64,000 nucleotides of DNA from Laceyella putida. GTDB lineage: Bacteria; Bacillota; Bacilli; Thermoactinomycetales; Thermoactinomycetaceae. Each line of letters starts with the position of its first letter. Positions within the stretch are counted from its first letter, which is position 1. Under the pieces are notes generated by a model. The model searched no databases, had not been told where the DNA came from, and saw only the letters and a list, made by a program, of their open reading frames with translations. A program made the position numbers and the translations under genes. Where the stretch lies: positions 248,001 through 312,000 of the forward strand of contig NZ_JBHTBW010000006.1 of assembly GCF_042665195.1 (NCBI RefSeq), in the 5' to 3' direction. This document shows positions 9,559 to 18,790 of the stretch, piece after piece.

Positions 9559-10059
9559 TCACTTTTGTGATGAGAGCTGTTCTTTTAACTCTGTTTTGCT
9601 GTTTGCCCACATTTCCTCATTGTGATTGATGAGCAGCTCCTTCAATGCGGCCTTTTCCACTTCGCCCATCTCCGCCACTTTGATTCGCCGTTTTAACGCA
9701 TCATCCATGCGGTTGACATGAAAGGCGAGGTTTTTCCAACCGACGCGTTTCTCCCGATCAATCCGCATCGGGCAAGCCGTTACCCCGGCATAGTATGGGC
9801 CTTGTTCATTCCGGTCGACAGCCACCCATACGACCCAATACAAGGTGCCTGTGGTCACTTCATCCTCATTGCTGGTAAACTTAATACCCCGTTCCACCGC
9901 GCTTTTGGCATGAATCAAGCCCAGGTCGATCTTCGCTTTATCCCCTTCAACCAAGACGGAAGAGAGATTGTTCAGGTTGATCGTTCCCGTATGATAAGCC
10001 CCATGAGTGGTGGATTTTTTGCTGAGAATGTTAAATTGAATCTCTTTTTTGTTACTCAT
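9559..10059 (-). CDS. ywhD: YwhD family protein
   Basis: About 166-residue cytosolic protein resembling B. subtilis YwhD; function unknown. Characteristic segments include LGLIHAKSAVERGIKF, WVAVDRNEQGPYYAGV and NHNEEMWANS. No signal peptide or membrane helix is visible. ywhD is near pbpG and speE-speB in B. subtilis too, which supports the assignment. The start is uncertain: ATG at 10059 or a GTG three codons upstream (10068); neither has a strong ribosome-binding site, and a stable hairpin ends just upstream. Confidence 0.82.
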   Translation of the reverse strand: MSNKKEIQFNILSKKSTTHGAYHTGTINLNNLSSVLVEGDKAKIDLGLIHAKSAVERGIKFTSNEDEVTTGTLYWVVWVAVDRNEQGPYYAGVTACPMRIDREKRVGWKNLAFHVNRMDDALKRRIKVAEMGEVEKAALKELLINHNEEMWANSKTELKEQLSSQK

Positions 10060-10070
10060 ATATTCCACTG

Positions 10071-10098
10071 CTACGAAAGCGCAGCGATGCTTTCGTAA
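10071..10098 (-). promoter_or_regulatory. Hairpin immediately upstream of ywhD
   Basis: Perfect 9-bp inverted repeat (TACGAAAGC / GCTTTCGTA, loop 8 nt) ending about 12 nt before the ywhD start, in a place where a ribosome-binding site would be expected. It has no T run, so it is more like an operator or translational control hairpin than a terminator. Confidence 0.4.
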
Positions 10099-10292
10099 CG
10101 GTTTACCCCCCTTTCCGGTTCAGGTTGGCCAACCAACGGATGGGCTGACAACCTCCTTCACTTATTTTACAAGATTTATTGCCGAAAATCCCTCGCTTTT
10201 TCACACGGGAAATCAACGAAAGGGGGATGATCCGCATCGATCCGGCCTAAACGGAGCGCAACCAACGCATCCATCAAAAAGCCTTCCCATCT

Positions 10293-12494
10293 TTACCTCC
10301 CGGCAAAACCCGCCGCCTCATTGGTTTGGGACATGATCGGTGTTTCTGGGGCAACGGCGGTCTCCGTGCGAACCGTTTTCCCTTTTTTCCGCTTGATCTC
10401 TTGCTGTTTTTCCCTGATTGGCTCCACTTTGGCCTCTTTTTTCTTACGGGGCTTCCGCTTCCGACCCGCTTCGCCGGCCGGTGGCTCCATCGCTTTTTGG
10501 CGTCGTTGTTTTTTGGCTTGTTCATCTTCGGTTTCCGGTTCGTTCGTTTGGTCTTCTCCCAACACCGCTGCTTGATCGGGCGGCTCGGCGGAAGCCACTT
10601 CTTCCAGTGAAGGAGAAGGAGCTTCGTTCTTGTCACTTTGGCTTCCTTCTACCATCGCCGGGCACTCTCTCGCATCTTGCCCTGCGCTCGCGGTTTCTTC
10701 CCGGGCTTCGGCGGCGATTCCTTTTTCTTCCGGTTTGCTCGCTTCAAGCCGGGGGGACGGTTCCGGCGCCGTTTCGGGCGGATACTCTTCCGATACAACC
10801 ACCTCACCCAAGGTCGTCTGTTTCAGCGGAAGCTGGATGTTAAACGAAGTCCCCAAGCCCAAATTGCTCGTGACGCACATGATTCCTCCATGGTCTTCGA
10901 TAATGCGATGGCAAATGGCCAAGCCCATTCCTGTCCCTTCATCCTTGGTCGTGAAAAACGGTTCAAAGATGCGGTTATACAATTCCGGTGGAATTCCATT
11001 GCCGGTATCCAACACCCGGATCTGTACCTGGTCTTCGCACATTTGCCACGAGACCTCCACCGTCCCTTTCTCCTGCATGGCTTCCAACCCGTTTTGCACC
11101 AAGTTGATCAACACTTGCTTCAATTGTTCGGCGTCCGCTTCCATCACAACGGGTTGATCCGGCGGATGTCCGATCAGTTCATGCCCCATCAAGAGAGACT
11201 TGGGTTGCAACAGGCTAAGCACGTCATTCATCAGGCGATTCAAATTGAACCGGGTCACCTTCACCGGCTTGGCTTCGCTCAAATTAAGGAATTGCTTCAA
11301 CAAGTCATTGATTCGATCGATCTCCGGCAAGATAATCGATTCCCATTTTTTCACCGCTTCCGACTCGGTGGCGGAGATCTGGACAAAGCCCCGGATCGAA
11401 GTGAGCGGGTTGCGGATTTCATGCGCCAATCCCGCCGCCAACTGCCCCAATGCCGACAGCTTTTCCAATCTTAGTCGATGCTCCTCTTCTTTATCGCGCA
11501 ATTGACGCTGGGCGATCATCAAGCGATCCTCCGCTTGGCGTATCAGTTGAGCCCCCGTCTTCGCCTCGGCGGGGTAGGAGGCGGACGCCAGGCAATAGTT
11601 CAACAAAGAATGGCTCGCCTTTAACTCGGCCAAGACAAACTCCACCGTTTCAATCAAGCGCCGCAATACGGCGCCATCGCCCATCAACCCGATCGCGAAC
11701 TGGTCCCCATCGTAGCGGGCAATTCGGGCCGAAGGGGGCAAATGGCGTTTCAACTGGTTAGCGATCTGCACCAGCAACCGATCACCCGTGTCATTTCCTT
11801 CTTTCATGTTGATCTGCCGAAAGTTGGTTAAGTCAAAACAGACGACATGGTATGAAAGCGGATTCACGCACCGGGACAAGCCGCGGGTCACTTGCTCCTG
11901 AAACCCATGAAAATTGTACAAGCCCGTCAGGGAATCGCGGAGATACGTTTCTTCCAGTTCTCTTTGGAATTCCCTAAGGCGTTGGTTGGAGACATTTTTT
12001 TGGTAGATGATGTGGCGCGTTTTCTCTTTCTGTTTTTTCAGTTCAAAAAATCTGTCCCGCACTTGATCGCTGATCCAGGCAATCCAAATAAACAACAAGC
12101 AATGGCTCACCAGCTCAATCACCCGCAAATAGCTCCATTCAGTAAACGAAGATATTAGTATATATGAGATAAAAAAACTAGCAGTTATAATATTGGTTTT
12201 TTCATCGGTGGCACGGAATAACACATAACCTAAAACAATTAAATATACCGTTAAAATAGGGATTGTTTGCGTAAAAATATCAAGCAAAGCGATCGTACCG
12301 ACAATGGTTGCCATATAGCCATAACGCGGAAATTGACTCACTCGTTTTTGGTTTAAGATCAACAGGAAACTTAACAGCGTTGTAATCAATCCCACACTGA
12401 TCCAATGGAGGGACGGATGAACAGAGAAGAGCTGCTCAATAAATTGATATAGCCAACCTTTACTCTCAACCGCCTGAACATCTAACACGACCAT
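10293..12494 (-). CDS. Membrane GGDEF-like / histidine kinase fusion with long charged tail
   Basis: Signal-transduction protein of about 733 residues. Order: five or six hydrophobic helices (about 25-145); a coiled linker; a GGDEF-type domain (about 175-325) whose signature reads DGDQF instead of GGDEF, suggesting it no longer makes c-di-GMP; HisKA with the phospho-acceptor His in GLAHEIRNPL (H358); HATPase with an N-box NLVQNGLEA, DTGNGI and GTGMGLAI; then a low-complexity tail of about 170 residues rich in Glu, Pro and Lys/Arg. ATG at 12494 is chosen because AAGGGG precedes it closely. No response regulator is adjacent, so this is an orphan kinase. The kinase part resembles Bacillus sporulation kinases (Kin family), but input to Spo0F is only a guess. 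Confidence 0.85.
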   Translation of the reverse strand: MVVLDVQAVESKGWLYQFIEQLFSVHPSLHWISVGLITTLLSFLLILNQKRVSQFPRYGYMATIVGTIALLDIFTQTIPILTVYLIVLGYVLFRATDEKTNIITASFFISYILISSFTEWSYLRVIELVSHCLLFIWIAWISDQVRDRFFELKKQKEKTRHIIYQKNVSNQRLREFQRELEETYLRDSLTGLYNFHGFQEQVTRGLSRCVNPLSYHVVCFDLTNFRQINMKEGNDTGDRLLVQIANQLKRHLPPSARIARYDGDQFAIGLMGDGAVLRRLIETVEFVLAELKASHSLLNYCLASASYPAEAKTGAQLIRQAEDRLMIAQRQLRDKEEEHRLRLEKLSALGQLAAGLAHEIRNPLTSIRGFVQISATESEAVKKWESIILPEIDRINDLLKQFLNLSEAKPVKVTRFNLNRLMNDVLSLLQPKSLLMGHELIGHPPDQPVVMEADAEQLKQVLINLVQNGLEAMQEKGTVEVSWQMCEDQVQIRVLDTGNGIPPELYNRIFEPFFTTKDEGTGMGLAICHRIIEDHGGIMCVTSNLGLGTSFNIQLPLKQTTLGEVVVSEEYPPETAPEPSPRLEASKPEEKGIAAEAREETASAGQDARECPAMVEGSQSDKNEAPSPSLEEVASAEPPDQAAVLGEDQTNEPETEDEQAKKQRRQKAMEPPAGEAGRKRKPRKKKEAKVEPIREKQQEIKRKKGKTVRTETAVAPETPIMSQTNEAAGFAGR

Positions 12495-12643
12495 TTCCAC
12501 CCCTTCATTCATGGTTTTATGTCAAGATTCAACGCCTTTTTACAAGCTATGCTACTTTGCCATTTATTTTCTTCCACTGGTAAATAAAAAATCCTCCTAA
12601 TTTTCTCTCTTTCGACAAAAGATTTTATGTTTCGATCAGACCT

Positions 12644-12672
12644 TTGACGATTTTGTGAATTTATGCTAACCT
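12644..12672 (+). promoter_or_regulatory. Candidate promoter for the PTS gene
   Basis: TTGACG and TAACCT separated by 17 nt, about 80 nt before the PTS start. Motif reading only. Confidence 0.4.
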
Positions 12673-12751
12673 TATCATCAAGGATTCATCTCTTCTGTTT
12701 TCTCACCAGTTTTTTTGTTTGCGCTTTCACATCATATACAGGAGGGAAATT

Positions 12752-14113
12752 ATGAACCAATCAGACATCTCCCTTGCCGAATCGATCTTGTCTGTCATCG
12801 GAGGCGCGAATAATATTCAGAGTATTGGCTATTGTATGACTCGTTTGCGGGTTACCTTGCGTGATGAGACCAAGTTGCAACTGGAACAGCTCAAGTCACT
12901 GTCCGGGGTATTGGGGGTTGTGAAGCAATCGGGTGAATATCAGATTGTGTTGGGACCGGGTGTCGTCACGCGCGTGTCCGCCCACTTAAGCAAGCTGACG
13001 GGCAAGGCGGCTGAACGTGTGGCGGAAGATGGGCCAGTTCGTCCGGTTTCCCCTGTAAAACGTTTCTTGCGCAAGCTCGCAAACATCTTCATCCCGTTGA
13101 TCCCGGCCATCATCGCAGGCGGGATGATCATGGGACTCACCAACGTGCTGATTCATTCTTTCCCCAGCCTGAAAGAGGGAAGTACGGTCATTCCGCTGTT
13201 GCAGGCGATGAGCAAAGTGATTTTCGCTTACCTCGCCGTCTTTGTGGGGATTAATACGGCCAAGGAATTTGGCGGGACACCCGCCCTGGGGGGAATCGCC
13301 GGGGGGCTTCTCATTCTCCCGGATATAGAAAACATCAAGATGTTCGGAGAAGCTTTAATTCCCGGTCGCGGAGGCTTAATCGGCGTCCTGCTGGCTGCTT
13401 GGTTTATCGTCTGGCTGGAAAAAAGCATCCGGCCATTCGTGCCCAAAGCCATTGATATCATCATCACGCCCACCGTGTCTGTCCTGATCACCGGCTTTGC
13501 CACTTACATCGCCCTGCAACCGATAGGCGGTTTCCTGTCTGATGCCATCACCGGCGGCATGCAGGCCTTATTGGACCAAGGCGGCTTGTTTGCGGGTGCC
13601 ATCCTCTCCGGTTTCTTCCTGCCCTTAGTCATGTTGGGACTTCATCAAGGTCTTATTCCCATTCATATGGAATTGTTGAACGCGACTGGAATCGATCCAT
13701 TGCAACCCATTCTGGCCATGGCTGGCGCGGGCCAAGTGGGAGCCGTGTTTGCCGTCTATGTTAAGACCAAAAACAAAACCCTGCGAAATGTGATCAAAGG
13801 CGCCCTGCCTGTTGGAATCTTAGGGATCGGTGAACCCTTGATTTACGGCGTTACCTTGCCTCTCGGGCGGCCATTTGTCACCGCCTGTCTGGGGGCGGCG
13901 GTCGGTGGCGCTTTCCAAGCGGTGTTTAAAGTGGCTTCGGTCGGGATCAGCGTCTCGGGATTGCCCCTCACCTTACTGATCAAGCCAAACCAGATCACAC
14001 TCTATCTGATCGGAATTCTGATCTCTTATGTCGCGGGCTTCCTCATCACCTATTTCTTCGGCTTCAAGGAAGAGATGGCCAAAAACTTTTCCCCTGAAGA
14101 GTCCCCGCTCTAA
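12752..14113 (+). CDS. PTS EIIBC permease, glucose/sucrose superfamily (MurP-like)
   Basis: Membrane sugar phosphotransferase permease of 453 residues: EIIB domain (about 1-85) with the phosphocysteine in IGYCMTRLRV, then an EIIC domain with about ten hydrophobic segments and the conserved GIGEPLIYGVTLPL loop. No EIIA domain is attached. Length and arrangement match N-acetylmuramic-acid permeases (MurP/YbbF) better than sucrose or trehalose enzymes, but no etherase or sugar-phosphate hydrolase gene is adjacent to confirm the substrate. ATG at 12752 follows AGGAGGG with a 5-nt spacer. It stands alone between its own promoter and terminator. Confidence 0.85.
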   Translation: MNQSDISLAESILSVIGGANNIQSIGYCMTRLRVTLRDETKLQLEQLKSLSGVLGVVKQSGEYQIVLGPGVVTRVSAHLSKLTGKAAERVAEDGPVRPVSPVKRFLRKLANIFIPLIPAIIAGGMIMGLTNVLIHSFPSLKEGSTVIPLLQAMSKVIFAYLAVFVGINTAKEFGGTPALGGIAGGLLILPDIENIKMFGEALIPGRGGLIGVLLAAWFIVWLEKSIRPFVPKAIDIIITPTVSVLITGFATYIALQPIGGFLSDAITGGMQALLDQGGLFAGAILSGFFLPLVMLGLHQGLIPIHMELLNATGIDPLQPILAMAGAGQVGAVFAVYVKTKNKTLRNVIKGALPVGILGIGEPLIYGVTLPLGRPFVTACLGAAVGGAFQAVFKVASVGISVSGLPLTLLIKPNQITLYLIGILISYVAGFLITYFFGFKEEMAKNFSPEESPL

Positions 14114-14124
14114 GCGGCACCAAC

Positions 14125-14148
14125 GGCGCCTGATTGGCGCTTTTTTTT
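14125..14148 (+). terminator. Terminator after the PTS gene
   Basis: GCGCC / GGCGC stem with a 5-nt loop and eight following T residues. Confidence 0.85.
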
Positions 14149-14341
14149 GTGCCGCATCCCTTCCGCATCCCACGCCCGCTCTTTAAACCCGCCTCTTTTC
14201 ACGGACCAAATGAAAAGGAGCCCGCTTGAATCGAAAACGGACTCCCTACTCATTCTAACTGTGTATTTGTGTTTAACCACCGCACTTTTCTCCTCGCTTC
14301 TCGTGATGTTAATCTAGGCGCGCCGTGAAGGGATGGCAGAT

Positions 14342-14400
14342 GCCCTTGGTCTTATCTTTTCTCATCCCACCGCAAGTGACCACGGATAAGACCAAAGGCC
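14342..14400 (-). terminator. Long-stem hairpin after the 196-aa gene
   Basis: GCCTTTGGTCTTATC pairs with GATAAGACCAAGGGC (one mismatch) across a 27-nt loop, directly past the stop of the gene ending at 14405. No T run follows, so termination is only inferred. Confidence 0.5.
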
Positions 14401-14404
14401 TCCA

Positions 14405-14995
14405 TTACCCGAGATAGTTGACCAGATGGTTAAAACCTTTTGCCGGTTTGTCCTTGCTTTCCACTTCATTCTCAACGACATGCTTGTTCATCTTTTCCCA
14501 ACCGTAAGGCTCTTCCATCGCGATATGGTCCCGCTTCAACAAGGTGAACTTTTGCGACTCTTCTGGATACGGATGATAGACGCCTTGCGCTTCATGCGCT
14601 TCCATTCCATAGGAAGCTTGTCCAACTGCTGCCCGTGGCGGATAGTGCATCTGTTCGTTCAACAGGGTGTGAACCACCGTCTCTTTCAAGATGTTTTTGA
14701 TCTCTTCACTGCGGTAACCACTTTCCAAGCTCTTGATCCATTGATAGACCGGACCATCTTCTGGGGTGAACGTCACGTTGCGTTGGGTTGGCACATACTC
14801 GCTCCGCTTTTGGATTTGCTCCTTCAACATACGCGAGTCGCAAATCGATTGCAGCGGGAAGTAGTTGTTGCGCAAGTACGATTGGATGCAGTATTTCACC
14901 AGCATTGGAAATTGGCCTTTCGGCAGGATCTCATACCAGTAACGAACCAGACGGTCCTTTTTACCAAGATATACGCCAACTGTAATGGATGACAT
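14405..14995 (-). CDS. Hypothetical protein with two possible ribbon-helix-helix units
   Basis: Unrecognised 196-residue soluble protein. Two similarly built segments are visible: residues 3-43 (strand ITVGVYL, helix, then LPKGQFPMLVKYCIQSYLR) and residues 71-115 (strand NVTFT, helix VYQWIKSLESG, then YRSEEIKNILKETVVHTLL). Each has the strand-helix-turn-helix pattern seen in ribbon-helix-helix proteins such as plasmid ParR. The remaining C-terminal 75 residues look disordered. ATG at 14995 has GGAGGTG 7 nt upstream, and a good promoter lies in front. The domain reading is by eye; a DNA-binding role is a hypothesis. Confidence 0.7.
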   Translation of the reverse strand: MSSITVGVYLGKKDRLVRYWYEILPKGQFPMLVKYCIQSYLRNNYFPLQSICDSRMLKEQIQKRSEYVPTQRNVTFTPEDGPVYQWIKSLESGYRSEEIKNILKETVVHTLLNEQMHYPPRAAVGQASYGMEAHEAQGVYHPYPEESQKFTLLKRDHIAMEEPYGWEKMNKHVVENEVESKDKPAKGFNHLVNYLG

Positions 14996-15050
14996 ATAAA
15001 TACACCTCCGGGATTGATCAAAAAATTTTAAATACCTAGAATTAATATTA

Positions 15051-15080
15051 ATGGTAACAGGTGATCTACAAAACCGTCAA
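15051..15080 (-). promoter_or_regulatory. Candidate promoter for the 196-aa gene
   Basis: TTGACG and TACCAT separated by 18 nt on the minus strand, about 55 nt before the start codon. Confidence 0.5.
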
Positions 15081-15215
15081 CGGGAATACTTTGTCGAATC
15101 CTGTTATATATTCTCGGAAACGAAAAAAACATGCTTTGCGCATGTACAATCTATACGAACCTAAAAAGCTAAGACTTAAATTTTTATTTTATTGATTAAA
15201 GGTATTACCATCTTT

Positions 15216-15968
15216 TTACAACATTTGTTTGCGAATCCGATTGATTTGCTGATAAGCTGTCTTGTCTTTCAATCTCTGAAACAGTTTGATTACCGGGCGT
15301 GTATTTACCTCAAATATCCAGATATTCTCATTTTGGTCAACGGTCAAATCGACGCCAAGCTCCTTTAAACCTGTAAAGCGTTCATTTAAGGTTTTAGCAA
15401 TTTCTTTAGAAACGAAATATATTTCTTCATTCAGTGATTTTTCTTTTTTATGATCATGATGAGAGATCTTTTTCAATGCTTGGCTCGCTTCCAGTGCCTG
15501 CCCGCCTCGACAACGATTGGTCACCAAGCTTCCCGGAGGTGCCAATTTGGCGCAAAAACCCGTGATTAACCAATGATCACGCGGCTTTTGCAGATGAACG
15601 CGAAAATCGACATTTCTCCCATCCGCTTGCGCCATCTCAATTCCTTGCTGGGCCATATAGGTTCTTCCCGAAATCATCTGCCGTTCAATCCACGGAAAAA
15701 CCTCATTGATGCGCAAAACCCTTCTTCCATTCAACGTTTGGCACTTCACTTGATCGCCGCTCAGGGTAAGCTTGATCGCTCCCTTTCCTCCCCCGCCGAT
15801 ATCCGGCTTGAGAAATACAAACGGATGCCGTCGCAACATGCTCAGCACCGCTTGCCTGCTGTACTTTTGACTTTCCGGAATATATGGTTTGAGTTGCTCA
15901 TTCCGCAATAGGACCGCTGTTTTTCTCAATTTGCTGGCAACTGTTTGATATCTTGGCATTCTCTTCAT
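15216..15968 (-). CDS. YheC/YheD-like ATP-grasp protein
   Basis: 250-residue protein of the YheC/D ATP-grasp group, some members of which associate with the endospore coat. Supporting segments are KPDIGGGGKGAIKL (nucleotide-binding Gly-rich loop), VDFRVHLQK, the basic GSLVTNRCRGGQA loop, LGVDLTVDQNENIWIFEVNTRP (metal-binding Glu and Asn of ATP-grasp folds). No membrane helix is seen. A ligase reaction is expected from the fold, but the substrate is unknown. It is monocistronic with a 220-nt AT-rich gap downstream. Confidence 0.85.
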   Translation of the reverse strand: MKRMPRYQTVASKLRKTAVLLRNEQLKPYIPESQKYSRQAVLSMLRRHPFVFLKPDIGGGGKGAIKLTLSGDQVKCQTLNGRRVLRINEVFPWIERQMISGRTYMAQQGIEMAQADGRNVDFRVHLQKPRDHWLITGFCAKLAPPGSLVTNRCRGGQALEASQALKKISHHDHKKEKSLNEEIYFVSKEIAKTLNERFTGLKELGVDLTVDQNENIWIFEVNTRPVIKLFQRLKDKTAYQQINRIRKQML

Positions 15969-16249
15969 ATGTCACCCACCCTTTCACTCCCCTTATCTTT
16001 ATTCTCTTCCATCCCGCCCCGGCACTCCGCCTTTACCCAATTTTTCCTGTTTCCGCAAACCATCGATGACGAACCTCCTCCGTCTGCGAGTTAGCAACAT
16101 GTACGAAAGCGCCATTCATCCCGCCACTTTAGAAGTGGGGGACATCTTGCGCAAATCTGTTAAAATGGTTTAATGGACAGGCGATTGTTTTCCCGATCTT
16201 CTTGTGGGACAATGGTTTTACGCTTTTTATGTCCAGGAGGGATCTGAAC

Positions 16250-16966
16250 GTGAGCGCTAAAATCTATGTGGTGGAAGATGAACGGCCCATTGCCGATATT
16301 ATTAAGTTCAATTTGGAAAAAGAGGGATATCAAGTGGACTGCATCCATGACGGGGATGAAGCCATTCAAAAGGTGTTGAGCGCGCCGCCGGACCTGATGT
16401 TGTTGGACTTGATGCTGCCCGGCGCCGATGGAATCGAAGTTTGTCGAAGAGTGCGTCAGCATTTCCAATTTCCCATCATCATGTTGACGGCCAAAGATTC
16501 CGAATTGGACAAGGTGTTGGGATTGGAGATGGGAGCCGATGATTATGTGACCAAGCCGTTCAGCAATCGCGAACTCTTGGCGCGGATCAAAGCCAACCTG
16601 CGCCGCACCCAGTCGCAACGTCACGAAGCGGTGCGGGAGGAAAACAACAAAAGCAACCTCGTCATCGGGGAATTGACGATTGACCCGCACAGCTTTATCG
16701 TCAGCAAGCAGGATCGCGTCATTGACCTAACCCATCGCGAATTTGAATTGCTCCTCTACCTGGCCAAGCATGTCAATCAAGTACTGACCAGAGAACATCT
16801 ACTGCAATCCGTTTGGGGCTATGACTACTTCGGTGACGTACGCACCGTCGATGTGACGATTCGCCGTTTGCGCGAAAAGATCGAGGATGATCCAAGCGCG
16901 CCGAAGTACATCATCACACGGCGCGGAATCGGCTATACCATTCGCGACCCCCATGCGGACAGATAA
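16250..16966 (+). CDS. walR: Response regulator WalR (YycF)
   Basis: OmpR/PhoB-type regulator of 238 residues controlling cell-wall metabolism with WalK. The receiver domain has the acidic pair in VVEDERP, phospho-acceptor Asp in LMLLDLMLPG (near 53), the conserved Thr in MLTAKD and Lys in VTKPFS. The winged-helix DNA-binding domain (about 135-232) includes TREHLLQSVWGYDYFG and RTVDVTIRRLR. GTG at 16250 is preferred over an upstream ATG because AGGAGG lies 9 nt in front. It heads walR-walK-walH-walI-walJ, all on the + strand. The pair is essential in most Bacillota. Confidence 0.97.
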   Translation: MSAKIYVVEDERPIADIIKFNLEKEGYQVDCIHDGDEAIQKVLSAPPDLMLLDLMLPGADGIEVCRRVRQHFQFPIIMLTAKDSELDKVLGLEMGADDYVTKPFSNRELLARIKANLRRTQSQRHEAVREENNKSNLVIGELTIDPHSFIVSKQDRVIDLTHREFELLLYLAKHVNQVLTREHLLQSVWGYDYFGDVRTVDVTIRRLREKIEDDPSAPKYIITRRGIGYTIRDPHADR

Positions 16967-16982
16967 TTGGGTGGTAAGATCA

Positions 16983-18785
16983 ATGAAGAAATGGACGCAA
17001 TTGATGAACAGCGTGCAATGGAAATTGGTCGTGATCTATATCCTGTTGATCTTCATGGCCATGCAACTGGTTGGCGTCTACTTCATTCGCCAACTCGAAT
17101 CGGTATTTGTGAATGACTTGCGCGCGCAATTGAAGGAACAGGGGGACGTGCTGTCCCTCATTGTCTCACCCGAACTGGAAGCGGAATCCGACAATGACCG
17201 AAACCGCGACAAACGGTTGCGCACCCGCTTGTTGCAAGCGGCGCCCAACACGAGCAAATATTACACCATCGTGCGGTTGATCGATCAAAACAACTGGGTG
17301 ATCGCATCCAACGAACCGCAAGAGAAAATCTATAAATTGCCCAATAACCTGCCTGATGAAGTGAACGCCAAACAACCCTTCGCCAAAGTGAAGGATGCTG
17401 AGGGGAACGACTTTCAAGTCTATGTGCTCAAACTGCGTGATGAGCGGAATCGGGAACTGGGCGCCCTCTATTTGGAAACGCCGTTGCAACCGACTTATGA
17501 CCGCATTTACAGGATCAGCACGATCCTCGTAAAAATCGCGATGGTGGCCCTGGTGGCAACAGGTTTCCTCGTGATCATCCTGGCCCGCACCATCACCCTG
17601 CCCGTCAAAGCGATCACCGAACAGGCGACGGCGATGGCCTCCGGTGACTTTGACCGTCAGGTGGCGGTGAAAAGCGAAGATGAAATCGGCCAGTTGGCCA
17701 TCGCCTTTAACGACCTGGCCGCCCACCTGCGCACCGCGATCAAGGAAAAGGAAGAGGAGACGGAGAAGTTGGAATCCGTCTTGGCCAATATGAGCGACGG
17801 GGTGATCGCGACCGATTTGCAAGGGAAAATCATCGTGAAAAACATCCCCGCGGAGAAGTTGCTGGATCGTCCCATCGCGCTCGGCAGCTCCATCGAGGAA
17901 GTCTTATCCCTGTCGGAGCCGTTGAAATTGCCCATCAAGGAACCCCGCCAAACTTTTGTTGAACACTCTCATCCCGAGGCGGAAAACCAAGCGGTGCTGA
18001 AGATCAACTTTACGCCCATCAAGTTGAAAGGGGATGGCTTGATCGGGATGGTGGCGGTGCTTGAAGATGTGACCGAACAGGAGAAGCTGGATCGGCAACG
18101 GAAAGATTTTGTCGCCAATGTGTCCCATGAGCTCCGCACGCCGCTGACCACGATCAAAAGCTACATCGAAGCATTGGAGGATGGGGCGGTTGAAGAGCCG
18201 GAACTGGCGACGCGCTTCCTCAAGGTGGCCCGCCAAGAAGCGGACCGCATGACGCGCTTGATTCAAGACTTGTTGCAACTCTCCCGCCTTGACGCGCAAA
18301 AGTCGAAGTTCTACAAAAAACCGTTGGTGCTGACAGAGATTTTGGAAGAGACCATGGACCGATTCCGCTTCCAATGCCAACAGAAACAAATCAGTCTCAC
18401 CCTCTATGTCCACGGTTCACTCCCGCGTGTCTACGCCGATCCGGACAAGTTGATGCAAGTGCTGGACAACCTCGTGTCCAACGCGATCAAATACACCCCG
18501 GAAGGCGGTTCCGTCGCGGTCGTCGCCAAGCGCAAACCCGACGGAATGGTGGAAGTGGGTGTTGCCGATACCGGCATCGGCATTCCCAAGCAAGATCTGG
18601 GCCGGATCTTCGAACGCTTTTACCGCGTGGACAAAGCCCGTTCACGCAGCCTTGGGGGCACCGGTCTCGGGTTGGCGATCGCCCAGGAGATCGTGCATGC
18701 GCATGAAGGGGAGATCGCCATCGACAGCGTGTACCAAAAAGGAACCGTCGTTACCTTTACTCTGCCCCCCGTCAGTCGGAGGTGA
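16983..18785 (+). CDS. walK: Sensor histidine kinase WalK (YycG)
   Basis: Membrane sensor kinase of about 600 residues, partner of WalR. Order: first membrane helix (about 10-32), an outside Cache-like domain of about 145 residues, second helix (about 182-203), HAMP, PAS (about 265-370), HisKA with phospho-His in NVSHELRTPL (H382), HATPase with NLVSNAIKYT, DTGIGIP and GTGLGLAI. The start ATG at 16983 lies 16 nt past the walR stop and has a modest GGGTGG site; an upstream GTG is possible. The stop overlaps the start region of walH. Confidence 0.96.
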   Translation: MKKWTQLMNSVQWKLVVIYILLIFMAMQLVGVYFIRQLESVFVNDLRAQLKEQGDVLSLIVSPELEAESDNDRNRDKRLRTRLLQAAPNTSKYYTIVRLIDQNNWVIASNEPQEKIYKLPNNLPDEVNAKQPFAKVKDAEGNDFQVYVLKLRDERNRELGALYLETPLQPTYDRIYRISTILVKIAMVALVATGFLVIILARTITLPVKAITEQATAMASGDFDRQVAVKSEDEIGQLAIAFNDLAAHLRTAIKEKEEETEKLESVLANMSDGVIATDLQGKIIVKNIPAEKLLDRPIALGSSIEEVLSLSEPLKLPIKEPRQTFVEHSHPEAENQAVLKINFTPIKLKGDGLIGMVAVLEDVTEQEKLDRQRKDFVANVSHELRTPLTTIKSYIEALEDGAVEEPELATRFLKVARQEADRMTRLIQDLLQLSRLDAQKSKFYKKPLVLTEILEETMDRFRFQCQQKQISLTLYVHGSLPRVYADPDKLMQVLDNLVSNAIKYTPEGGSVAVVAKRKPDGMVEVGVADTGIGIPKQDLGRIFERFYRVDKARSRSLGGTGLGLAIAQEIVHAHEGEIAIDSVYQKGTVVTFTLPPVSRR

Positions 18786-18790
18786 TCAAG

